Positions 1 through 5,930 of a DNA stretch of 5,930 nt are shown here, piece after piece. How positions within the stretch are numbered: the first letter of the stretch is position 1; each line of letters starts with the position of its first letter. The stretch comes from Cyclobacteriaceae bacterium (GTDB lineage: Bacteria > Bacteroidota > Bacteroidia > Cytophagales > Cyclobacteriaceae): positions 1 to 5,930 of the forward strand of contig JABFSY010000071.1 in assembly GCA_013140395.1 (NCBI GenBank). Reading direction: 5' to 3'. Position numbers and translations under genes: made by a program. The notes under the pieces are model-generated. The model had not been told where the DNA came from. It did not search any database and was given only the letters and a program-made list of their open reading frames with translations.

Positions 1-1428
1 GTTCATCTAAATGCACCGGGTTGGAATGTAGTGGGCGGAGGGGAACCCACTATCCCGGGCGTATCCATCGGGCATAATGAGTTTGGGGCATGGGGGCTTA
101 CCATTTTTGATTTGGATGCTGAAGATTTGTATGTGTATCAACTTAATCCTCAAGATAAAAATCAGTACAAGTATAAGAATGGGTGGGAGCAGATGCGTAT
201 TCTGACTGATACCATAAAAGTAAAAGGTGCTCCCTCAGTTGTGGTGGAGCATCGTTACACGAGACATGGCCCGGTTTCCTATCTGGACGATAAGAATAAC
301 CTTGCTTATGCTGTCAAGTGCGGATGGATGGAAATTGGCGGAGCTCCTTACATGGCCAGTTTACGAATCGATCAGGCAAAAAATTGGAACGAGTTTAGAG
401 AGGGGTGCGCCTATCGTCACATACCCGGAGAAAATATGATTTGGGCAGATAAGAAAGGTAACATCGGTTGGCAGGCGGTTGGCATTGCCCCCATTCGCAA
501 AGGCTGGGATGGGCTGGTGCCAGTGCCCGGTGATGGGCGATTTGAATGGAGCGGGTATCTTCCCATTAAATCACTGCCATCTGTCTCTAATCCAAAAAAG
601 GGATTTTGGGCTACTGCCAATGAAAACATGATTCCACTCAATTATCCAAATCGTAATGCAGTAGGCTGGACATGGGCAGATTCGTATCGAGCCGATCGTA
701 TTAACGAAGTGTTAGGCACCGAAAAGAAATTCAATGCTGCCGACATGGCAAAACTGCAGAGCGACTATCTATCGATACCGGCAAGGTCACTAGTTTCTCT
801 TTTAAAAAATATTCATTCGCAAGATGAAAAAGCAGAGTCAGCACGATTGCTATTGTCGAATTGGAATTACAAAATGGAGAGCTCATCGGTAGCCGCTGGA
901 ATTTATGCGGCCTGGGAAAAGAAAATTCTGGAAAACTGCGTTGCCCTTTTTGTTCCGGAAAATGGAAAACAGTTGGTGAAGAGTTTGCCTTTGTCGAAAA
1001 CTATTAAATGGATTGTCGCTGCCAGAAAAGAGTTCGGTCAAGATCCAATCGCAAGCCGGGATTCCTTTCTTTTAAAAAGCTTAGAACAAGCAACGATTGA
1101 GTTGACGAAAAAGCTAGGCGCAGATATGAAGAATTGGCAATATGGACAAAATGCCTATCATCATGTATTGATCAAACATCCGATGAGTAATGCGGTAGAT
1201 GAAGCCAATCGAAAAAAATTGGAGGTTGGTCCCTTGCCACGCGGGGGCAATAGTTCAAGCCCGGGGATGACCACCAATAATGATAATCAAAATGCAGGAG
1301 CGACTTTTAGAATTGTCACTGATTTGGCTGATTGGGATAAGGCACTATTTACCAATGCCCCCGGACAAAGTGGAGACGTTGAAAGTATATTTTATAAAAA
1401 CCTTTTTGATCTATGGGCTACTGACTAA
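1..1428 (+). CDS. Penicillin acylase family Ntn-hydrolase (5'-truncated by window edge; ends at an early in-frame TAA)
   Basis: The frame is open from base 1 (it begins VHLNAPGWNV), so the gene starts upstream and the GTG at 31 is internal. The 475 visible residues are most of the beta subunit of a penicillin amidase (S45) enzyme. These are N-terminal-nucleophile hydrolases, usually periplasmic, made as a precursor that self-cleaves and then hydrolyses amides such as acyl-homoserine lactones or beta-lactam side chains; the substrate here is unknown. Family landmarks are PGVSIGHN..AWG (residues 19-32), RHGPV (88-92), NMIWADKKGNIGW (145-157), VPVPGDG (173-179), GFWATANEN (201-209) and GATFRIV plus GQSG near the end. 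Aligned from memory with E. coli penicillin G acylase, residue 1 matches beta-35, so the catalytic Ser lies about 34 residues off the left edge. N207 (bases 619-621) falls on the oxyanion-hole Asn241. The gene is convergent with the minus-strand operon. It ends about 25 residues before the family's usual C-terminus (see next entry). Confidence 0.93.
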   Translation, partial: VHLNAPGWNVVGGGEPTIPGVSIGHNEFGAWGLTIFDLDAEDLYVYQLNPQDKNQYKYKNGWEQMRILTDTIKVKGAPSVVVEHRYTRHGPVSYLDDKNNLAYAVKCGWMEIGGAPYMASLRIDQAKNWNEFREGCAYRHIPGENMIWADKKGNIGWQAVGIAPIRKGWDGLVPVPGDGRFEWSGYLPIKSLPSVSNPKKGFWATANENMIPLNYPNRNAVGWTWADSYRADRINEVLGTEKKFNAADMAKLQSDYLSIPARSLVSLLKNIHSQDEKAESARLLLSNWNYKMESSSVAAGIYAAWEKKILENCVALFVPENGKQLVKSLPLSKTIKWIVAARKEFGQDPIASRDSFLLKSLEQATIELTKKLGADMKNWQYGQNAYHHVLIKHPMSNAVDEANRKKLEVGPLPRGGNSSSPGMTTNNDNQNAGATFRIVTDLADWDKALFTNAPGQSGDVESIFYKNLFDLWATD

Positions 1429-1506
1429 CACTTTCCGGTTTACTACAGTAGAGAAAAAATTGAAAAAGTAGCGAAGGAGAGATGGTTCTTACAACCCTCC
1501 CGTTAG
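1426..1506 (+). other. In-frame continuation of penicillin acylase beyond TAA: conserved C-terminal tail cut off by a nonsense codon
   Basis: Reading on in the same frame after the TAA at 1426-1428 gives HFPVYYSREKIEK, then VAKERWFLQPSR, then TAG at 1504-1506. The spacing and pattern match the normal end of S45 enzymes. In E. coli penicillin G acylase, as I recall it, the corresponding part reads NFGRKSLWLTKQDVEAHK and ends in EVLHVQR. The residue before the stop (LWATD) also fits, since relatives usually continue with a polar residue and then an aromatic-Pro segment. A CAA, AAA or GAA codon changed to TAA by one substitution would explain it. The tail would overlap the 3' end of the convergent DedA gene by 18 bases. 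The options are a real nonsense mutation, readthrough, or a base-call error; the sequence alone cannot choose. Confidence 0.8.
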
Positions 1507-2106
1507 ACCACTGAACCACTCAGGTGCATTCCATACTACTGCACCATAAGCCGCAAATCGTAGTACTCGAGTAATGCAAATCAACAAAAAGTGTTTCATG
1601 CTCAGATTGACTGAACCCGCTAGCATACAAGTTGCGGAAAAAGGAACAGGTGTCACGGCACCCACAAAGACTAAATAGCCGCCATAGGTTTTTAACTTAC
1701 CCTCATATTGTTTCAAGTATTTTTCGCGAATGCGTTCTTGATAGAATTTTGTTTTGGAAAACACTTTCCCAATGTAGTAGCCTAAGATTCCTGCTCCGTA
1801 TGAGATGACCGTGAGAATCGCTAAGTTGGTTACAAACCCACTTAAATCGATGTTATCCAAGATCCAGATCATCATGAAAATTTCTGGAGGTAGAATGCCA
1901 AATACAATTTCAGACAGTGTATAAATGCCGTATAAAATGCCCGGATTGGCGCGAATGCTATCGATGTGCTCTTTAAAATTCTGTTGAATGTAACCCTCCA
2001 TTAAAACGAAAATGGTAATGATTACAGCAAACCATGCCAATCCTTTTAATAAGTTGCGGAATAGAAAGCTTGACTTGGTTTCTTCTTGTTCTTCTTGCGG
2101 AGCCAT
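1489..2106 (-). CDS. DedA/VTT-domain inner-membrane protein (YqaA-like subgroup)
   Basis: This 205-residue polytopic membrane protein is the last gene of the operon. The N-terminus is charged and cytosolic (residues 1-18). Hydrophobic segments follow at about 22-40, 57-82, 91-114, 142-165 and 171-192. The VTT/DedA pattern is visible: an E-x-x-x-G-x-x-P-P-E re-entrant-like segment (66-75), G-Y-Y-I-G (109-113), then F-V-G-A-V-T-P-V-P-F and L-A-G (147-164), and a final R-V-L-R-F (180-184). Family members are linked to lipid scrambling (undecaprenyl phosphate, phosphatidylethanolamine) or proton-driven envelope homeostasis. The F-x-x-R-F-x-P-x-x-R arginines of classical DedA proteins such as YqjA are absent here (G149 and P155 in their places), which points to the YqaA-like branch, whose cargo I cannot name. 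The ATG start lies 2 bases after the stop of the acyltransferase gene, with no Shine-Dalgarno motif, so translation is probably coupled. The TAA stop falls inside the convergent acylase tail frame. Confidence 0.85.
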   Translation of the reverse strand: MAPQEEQEETKSSFLFRNLLKGLAWFAVIITIFVLMEGYIQQNFKEHIDSIRANPGILYGIYTLSEIVFGILPPEIFMMIWILDNIDLSGFVTNLAILTVISYGAGILGYYIGKVFSKTKFYQERIREKYLKQYEGKLKTYGGYLVFVGAVTPVPFSATCMLAGSVNLSMKHFLLICITRVLRFAAYGAVVWNAPEWFSGLTGGL

Positions 2107-2108
2107 GC

Positions 2109-3278
2109 TTAGTTCAAAATAGGGTGCCGCCTAAACGGCTTAGATTCGTCAAATAGTTTTCGGTAGGTAATATGCGTCTTTGAAACGAATCCGCCAACTT
2201 GTTCTACCACTGTAATCATTTTTGGATTAAAGTCACCAATCCAATTCATCTCATATTCGTCATATCGTTTGTATTCATCTTGTAATACTTTACGAGCGGC
2301 CAGAATCATTGCGCCATCGGCTCCTTTCCCTTGATGTTCGGGCACAACACCAAACAAAATACCAAATGCCTTGGTGTTTATTTTTCGGAATTGGTACCAA
2401 ACAAACTTCAACTTACCAAGCCAGTCCAGTTTTCCGTTTACATGCTTAAATATCTGGTTGATTTCTGGTAGTGACAGGAAGAAAGAAATGGGCTCGCCCT
2501 TGTAGAAGCCGAAATACAAAAGCTTCTCATCAAGGATGGGCTTCATTTGCTTTACGATGAGAGCGGCTTGTTGCGAATTGATCTCCGGATTTTCTGCCCG
2601 ATTGGCCCAAGCTCCATTATATACTGTACGAAGGTATTCCCCCAACTTCCCGATTTCATCTTTACGCAAATGCCGAAATTCATAGCCCGGTTCTTTGGCA
2701 ATCAGATCAGCTTTATAAGCGAGTTTGGGTGAAAGCGGATCGATAATTTTTCGGGCAAATGTTAATTGCCTGAAGTATTCCTTAAATCCATATGCCTCGA
2801 AAAAATCCTTATAGTAAGGTGGATTGTAGTTGCATTGATAATTGGGCTCACGTTCATAGCCATCAATGAGTAATCCCCACCACCGATCACGACTTCCGAA
2901 ATTGATCGGTCCATCCATCGCTTGAGCGCCTTTTGATTCAATCCAGTTCTTACATTGATCAAACAATGCAAACGCTGCCTGGCGGTCATTGATGCATTCA
3001 AAAAATCCCATTCCACCAGTCGGCTGGTCATTACCCTTATTGAGTGTTTTTTGATCAATGAAAGCAGCCACTCTGCCGATGACGATTCCTTGATCATTCT
3101 TCAACACCCAACGGATACATTCGCCATGTCGGTAGGTTTTATTTTTCTCGGGGTTAAATACATTCTCAACATCTTTATCGAGTGGGCGAATCCATTGCGG
3201 CAAGTTCTTATAGAGCGTTAAAGGGAAGAGCAGAAATTCTCTTTCATCGGCCTTGGTCAGCACTTCTTTAAAATTCAT
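2109..3278 (-). CDS. GNAT-fold N-acyltransferase-like protein, about 390 residues (YghO-like)
   Basis: This soluble 389-residue protein has no signal peptide or membrane segment. It belongs to a long GNAT-type family common in Bacteroidota. Its N-terminal part carries P-Q-W-I-R-P-L-D-K-D-V-E-N-V-F (27-41), which I recall as a family signature, then R-W-V-L-K...G-R-V-A-A-F (56-73) and G-F-F-E-C (91-95), a GNAT-like half. A second half has the acyl-CoA pyrophosphate loop, V-V-P-E-H-Q-G-K-G-A (311-320), followed by an alpha helix, and W-I-G-D-F-N-P-K-M (346-354) near the end. Two degenerate GNAT folds in tandem is the likely architecture. The acyl donor and acceptor are not determined. It resembles E. 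coli YghO as I remember it, and relatives of that type have been discussed in bacterial sphingolipid N-acylation; I am unsure of that link. The ATG overlaps the kinase stop (ATGA), so it is co-translated with the kinase and followed at once by the DedA gene. Confidence 0.8.
   Translation of the reverse strand: MNFKEVLTKADEREFLLFPLTLYKNLPQWIRPLDKDVENVFNPEKNKTYRHGECIRWVLKNDQGIVIGRVAAFIDQKTLNKGNDQPTGGMGFFECINDRQAAFALFDQCKNWIESKGAQAMDGPINFGSRDRWWGLLIDGYEREPNYQCNYNPPYYKDFFEAYGFKEYFRQLTFARKIIDPLSPKLAYKADLIAKEPGYEFRHLRKDEIGKLGEYLRTVYNGAWANRAENPEINSQQAALIVKQMKPILDEKLLYFGFYKGEPISFFLSLPEINQIFKHVNGKLDWLGKLKFVWYQFRKINTKAFGILFGVVPEHQGKGADGAMILAARKVLQDEYKRYDEYEMNWIGDFNPKMITVVEQVGGFVSKTHITYRKLFDESKPFRRHPILN
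3275..3278 (-). promoter_or_regulatory. ATGA stop/start overlap coupling kinase and acyltransferase translation
   Basis: On the minus strand the kinase ends in GAT AAA AAA TGA, and the ATG of the acyltransferase begins one base before that TGA. No Shine-Dalgarno motif precedes it, so terminating ribosomes probably re-initiate here. This supports a single transcript and linked production of the two proteins. Confidence 0.75.
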
Positions 3279-5509
3279 TTTTTATCAGGTATAACTGACG
3301 CGAAGGTATGATTGGGGAGCTTTAATTCAAAGGTGGTTCCCTTGCCGAGTTGGCTGGTTATTTTCAACAGGCCACCTATTTTTTCTATTGCATTTTTAAC
3401 AATATAGAGACCTAGGCCCGAGCCGTCAGACTGCACGCTGGCGCGGTAGAACATATCGAATATTTTGTTTTGATCGGCCATGCTGATTCCGATACCATTG
3501 TCAGAAAAAGTAATGATCGACCGATCTGGGTTTGTTTGCACCTTGATGCTAATCTCGGCATTTGGTTTTTCAAAATCGCGGTACTTTATTGAGTTAGAAA
3601 TCAAATTTCGGAAGATCTCGCCAATCCGCCATTTGTCGCTGAAAAATGCTTCGCTTGAAATGTCCAAATGCTTAATGATTGTATCTGCGCCCTTTAGGTA
3701 GTCGAGATCTTTGAAGGAATTTTCAATCAATAATTGAAGATCTATTTTTTCGATTTTTACATCGAGTTTCAGGTTCTTGGAATGGCTCAACACATCGCTG
3801 ATGAAATTATCAAGTTGCTTGATCTTTTGACCTATGATTTTTATGTAGTCAGCGAGACTGTCGTCATTGCCTTCCAATGTAGCAAGATTAACAAGACCAA
3901 GTACCGAAGAAAGAGGCGCTCGCAAATCGTGTGAGACTTTATAAACAAAATTGTCTAGCTCTGCATTTCTCACTTTTAGCTCTTCCTCAACTCCCTTTTG
4001 TTCAGTAATATCAGCGTACGAGCCAAAAATCCCAATTGTCTTATCTTCTAATAGAATAGGCACTCCATAGATGATGACAAATATCTTCTTGCCATCTTTT
4101 CGAACACGAGAACTTTCTAGTCGTACAAGTTGCTTGGCAGAGATGAGCGAATCCAAATCACTCCCTTCTTCTTTTAGATCGAGGGGTACGATGAATTCAT
4201 TTAGGCTTTTTCCGGTGAGTTCATTTTGAGAAAAGCCAAACATCTTTTCAAAACCCTGATTAACCAGTAACACTTTGCCAGTTTCGTCTTGCATCACTTT
4301 TCCAAATGGAGAATTGTGGAACAATTGAGTGAATAGTGTCTCTGATTTACGAATGGCTCGTTTGGATTCGTATTCTTCGGTAATGTCTTTTACAATGATT
4401 TGAATGGCTGGTTTGTCTTTATAGGAAAAGGGTACCGCTGAAGTTTCCACAATTATTTCCTTCCCATCTAACCTGATATACTTTTCTTGCATTGTGGGTG
4501 CGGAGACTCCATTCATAACACCTTTCATACGGTCGACCACAAGCGTTTTATAGTCTGGGTGTACCAGGTCTAATACTGGTTTACCCAAAAGTTCTTGTGG
4601 TGAACTTGCACCCATAATGCCAGCGGCACGTGAATTGGCGTACACTAAAATGCCATTCTGATGGATGCCCACTCCCAATGGAAGTGACTCTAGCAAGTTT
4701 CTATATCGCCCTTCTTTTTCAACGGTAATTTGATCTTCAATTTTTCGTTGGTCAAAATCTTGAAGTGTTCCAGCGGTTCGTAATACTTTTCCGGCTGCAT
4801 CTCGCTCGACTACCTGACCCCTTTCCAGCACCCATTTCCATCCACCATTTTTTAGTTGGAAACGATAAACACTTTCATAGTATTCTGAATTGCCCTGTAA
4901 GTGGTTTTCAATGACTTCCTGGTAGCCGGCCCTGTCTTCCGGATGGATAAAATCCTCACAATGACAAAACATGTCCTCCAACTCTGCTTTTGGATATCCC
5001 ACGATTTCCGGCCAGCGGTCATTAATGAATGTTTGATTGGTTTGTAAATGGTAGTCCCAAATGCCTAGATCAGAGCCTTTAGCTGCTAATTCAAGCCGCT
5101 GGTTTGCTTCGGCCATGTTTTGTTCTGCCTGTTTGCGTGCAGAGACGTCTGTAAAAACGCCTCTCCACACGACATTACCGTCCTTCAATCTGCTTGCGTT
5201 GGCGCGAGCATTTACCCAAATCACGTTTCCAGTCGCCTGTAAAACCCTGCCCTCCCATTCAAAATTTTCTGCATTACTAATCCATTGTTCGTACTTTACA
5301 ATGAATGCTGGCCTTTCTTCGGGATGTATAAAGGAGAACAATGAAAGAGATCCCTCCAGCATGGTTTCGCTGGTCAAGCCAAATAAGACCTCGCAATGGG
5401 GGCTTATATAGGTAAAATCTTTTCGGCCATCCGGAAAATAAGTGTATTCAAAAACGGCTACCGGGAGTTTTTCGAGAATGGGATAAATTGTTGAGGTTTC
5501 TGAACGCAT
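3275..5509 (-). CDS. Soluble multi-PAS sensor histidine kinase (4 x PAS, HisKA, HATPase_c)
   Basis: This 744-residue cytosolic sensor kinase has no signal peptide, transmembrane helix or receiver domain. Four PAS domains are stacked at about residues 10-125, 135-255, 265-378 and 388-505. The first two carry the F-I-H-P-E-(E/D)-R signature of the PAS_3 type (60-66, 187-193), and each ends in a D-x-(S/T/D) linker followed by a short helix. HisKA covers about 515-580, with the phospho-acceptor H527 in S-H-D-L-R-A-P-L. The ATPase domain has an N box (N-L-I-S-N-S-I-K-Y, 635-643), G1 D-N-G-I-G-I (670-675), an F box around I-F-D-M-F-Y-R-A (683-690) and G2 G-S-G-L-G-L (696-701), so all catalytic motifs are intact. 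The ligand or cofactor of the PAS domains is unknown. No response regulator is in the window, so the phosphotransfer partner is encoded elsewhere. It is the first gene of the operon. The ATG is the first start after an A/T-rich leader and has no Shine-Dalgarno motif. Confidence 0.95.
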   Translation of the reverse strand: MRSETSTIYPILEKLPVAVFEYTYFPDGRKDFTYISPHCEVLFGLTSETMLEGSLSLFSFIHPEERPAFIVKYEQWISNAENFEWEGRVLQATGNVIWVNARANASRLKDGNVVWRGVFTDVSARKQAEQNMAEANQRLELAAKGSDLGIWDYHLQTNQTFINDRWPEIVGYPKAELEDMFCHCEDFIHPEDRAGYQEVIENHLQGNSEYYESVYRFQLKNGGWKWVLERGQVVERDAAGKVLRTAGTLQDFDQRKIEDQITVEKEGRYRNLLESLPLGVGIHQNGILVYANSRAAGIMGASSPQELLGKPVLDLVHPDYKTLVVDRMKGVMNGVSAPTMQEKYIRLDGKEIIVETSAVPFSYKDKPAIQIIVKDITEEYESKRAIRKSETLFTQLFHNSPFGKVMQDETGKVLLVNQGFEKMFGFSQNELTGKSLNEFIVPLDLKEEGSDLDSLISAKQLVRLESSRVRKDGKKIFVIIYGVPILLEDKTIGIFGSYADITEQKGVEEELKVRNAELDNFVYKVSHDLRAPLSSVLGLVNLATLEGNDDSLADYIKIIGQKIKQLDNFISDVLSHSKNLKLDVKIEKIDLQLLIENSFKDLDYLKGADTIIKHLDISSEAFFSDKWRIGEIFRNLISNSIKYRDFEKPNAEISIKVQTNPDRSIITFSDNGIGISMADQNKIFDMFYRASVQSDGSGLGLYIVKNAIEKIGGLLKITSQLGKGTTFELKLPNHTFASVIPDKK

Positions 5510-5669
5510 GACTTGTAAGTTACTGCAACAAAATTAAATGTGTCATCTCACGTAATAAATTTTTGCAAATAGAATAAAATGCGGCAATCCAATTCTCAAA
5601 TGCAGCGTTTTACTTTAAGCAGAAACATGAAAAACCCCGTACATATTTTTCCTAACTTGAAGCCAGATT
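5510..5669. other. Divergent intergenic region between the kinase operon and the DUF3052-like gene
   Basis: These 160 A/T-rich bases lie between two divergent start codons and must hold the promoters for both directions. I see no open frame of interest, tRNA, riboswitch or strong terminator hairpin. For the rightward gene, TATTTTTC at 5644-5651 resembles the Bacteroidota -7 box (TAnnTTTG) in seven of eight positions. It has no convincing -33 partner, so I do not call it separately. Confidence 0.6.
5566..5600 (-). promoter_or_regulatory. Candidate Bacteroidota-type promoter for the kinase operon
   Basis: On the minus strand a TTTG (5600-5597) is followed after 23 bases by TCTATTTG (5573-5566). 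These resemble the -33 TTTG and -7 TAnnTTTG elements of the Bacteroidota housekeeping sigma factor. The -7 box has one mismatch and the spacing is at the long end. It would give a leader of roughly 50 bases. In DNA this A/T-rich such matches arise easily by chance. Confidence 0.3.
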
Positions 5670-5930
5670 ATGGACAAAGCACTTGAAAAAAAATTGTTGA
5701 TAACCGAGGCGAAGAGGGTTGCCGTCATCAACGCACCTTCAGATCTTGTCCGTTTTGAGGGAAGAAAAGATGGGCCGGTAGATGTACTTTTAGTCTTTGT
5801 AAAAAACAAAGAGGATGTATCAATGTTGGTTAATCAGGCGATTTCATCGTTAGGTTCAGAAGGAGTTCTTCGGTTTGCTTATCCAAAAAAATCATCAGGG
5901 ATTAAAACAGATATTAGTAGAGATTCAGGT
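5670..5930 (+). CDS. DUF3052-like protein, N-terminal part (runs off the right edge)
   Basis: The 87 visible codons start at ATG 5670; an in-frame TGA at 5658-5660 rules out an earlier start. The protein begins MDKALEKKLLI and shows the family pattern K-x-L-x-I...R-V-A-V-I-N-A-P (16-23), V-D-V-L-L-V-F-V (37-44), a helix, then a strand ending in Y-P-K-K-S-S-G-I-K-T-D-I-S-R-D (71-85). That last motif (P-K-x-S-G-x-x-T-D) is what I remember of DUF3052-type proteins in Gram-negative bacteria, small soluble proteins of about 130-150 residues with a Rossmann-like alternation of strands and helices and no established function. The missing C-terminal half would be expected to carry the W-S-x-L-R-x-R end. 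There is no signal peptide or membrane segment. It is divergent from the kinase operon and has no visible Shine-Dalgarno motif. Confidence 0.75.
   Translation, partial: MDKALEKKLLITEAKRVAVINAPSDLVRFEGRKDGPVDVLLVFVKNKEDVSMLVNQAISSLGSEGVLRFAYPKKSSGIKTDISRDSG

Noticed and set aside
31..1428. GTG at 31 as the start of the acylase
   Set aside because: The ten codons before it (VHLNAPGWNV) are open and match the family, so the gene extends off the left edge and GTG is internal.
1442..1451. CTACAGTAG mini-palindrome as a terminator between the convergent genes
   Set aside because: A 4-base stem with a one-base loop and no T-tract cannot form a terminator, and the stretch reads as acylase tail coding sequence.
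1280..1471. Small plus-strand frame across the acylase 3' end
   Set aside because: It lies in another frame of the acylase; the conserved residues are all in the acylase frame.
5061..5411. 116-residue plus-strand frame inside the kinase gene
   Set aside because: It is a shadow of the PAS1-PAS2 coding sequence, which carries intact motifs on the other strand.
5563..5571. TTTGCAAA-like palindrome in the intergenic region as an operator
   Set aside because: It is too short and A/T-rich to separate from chance, and no second copy is seen.
5615..5809. Minus-strand frame opposite the DUF3052-like gene
   Set aside because: It is antisense to a frame with clear family motifs and has no recognisable features of its own.
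1..5930. A novel defence, mobile or RNA-guided system
   Set aside because: No nuclease, transposase, reverse transcriptase, toxin-antitoxin pair, repeat array or structured RNA was found on either strand; the genes are ordinary accessory or housekeeping types.

Overview
The window looks like chromosomal DNA from a member of the Bacteroidota, probably an environmental Cytophagia- or Chitinophaga-like lineage. This is inferred from moderate GC, starts with no Shine-Dalgarno motif, A/T-rich leaders, and protein variants typical of that phylum. I see no rRNA, tRNA, CRISPR array, insertion sequence or phage gene.

Layout. Positions 1-1428 (+) hold the C-terminal part of a penicillin acylase family Ntn-hydrolase whose start lies left of the window. 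It stops at a TAA, but the same frame continues past that codon for about 25 residues that match the family's normal C-terminus, up to a TAG at 1504-1506. Three tightly packed genes follow on the minus strand, transcribed from right to left: a soluble four-PAS histidine kinase (5509-3275), a GNAT-fold acyltransferase (3278-2109; ATGA overlap with the kinase) and a DedA/VTT-domain membrane protein (2106-1489; 2-base gap). A divergent intergenic region (5510-5669) separates this operon from the start of a DUF3052-like gene (5670 onward, +) that runs off the right edge.

How they fit together. The three minus-strand genes are almost certainly one translationally coupled transcript. The kinase has no response regulator beside it, so its partner must be elsewhere. 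An acyltransferase next to a DedA-type membrane protein hints at a membrane-lipid or envelope role, but that is inference only. The acylase is convergent with the operon and is probably an independent periplasmic amide hydrolase.

I found no clearly new multi-gene system. The most concrete anomaly is the in-frame stop codon inside the conserved C-terminal tail of the penicillin acylase.
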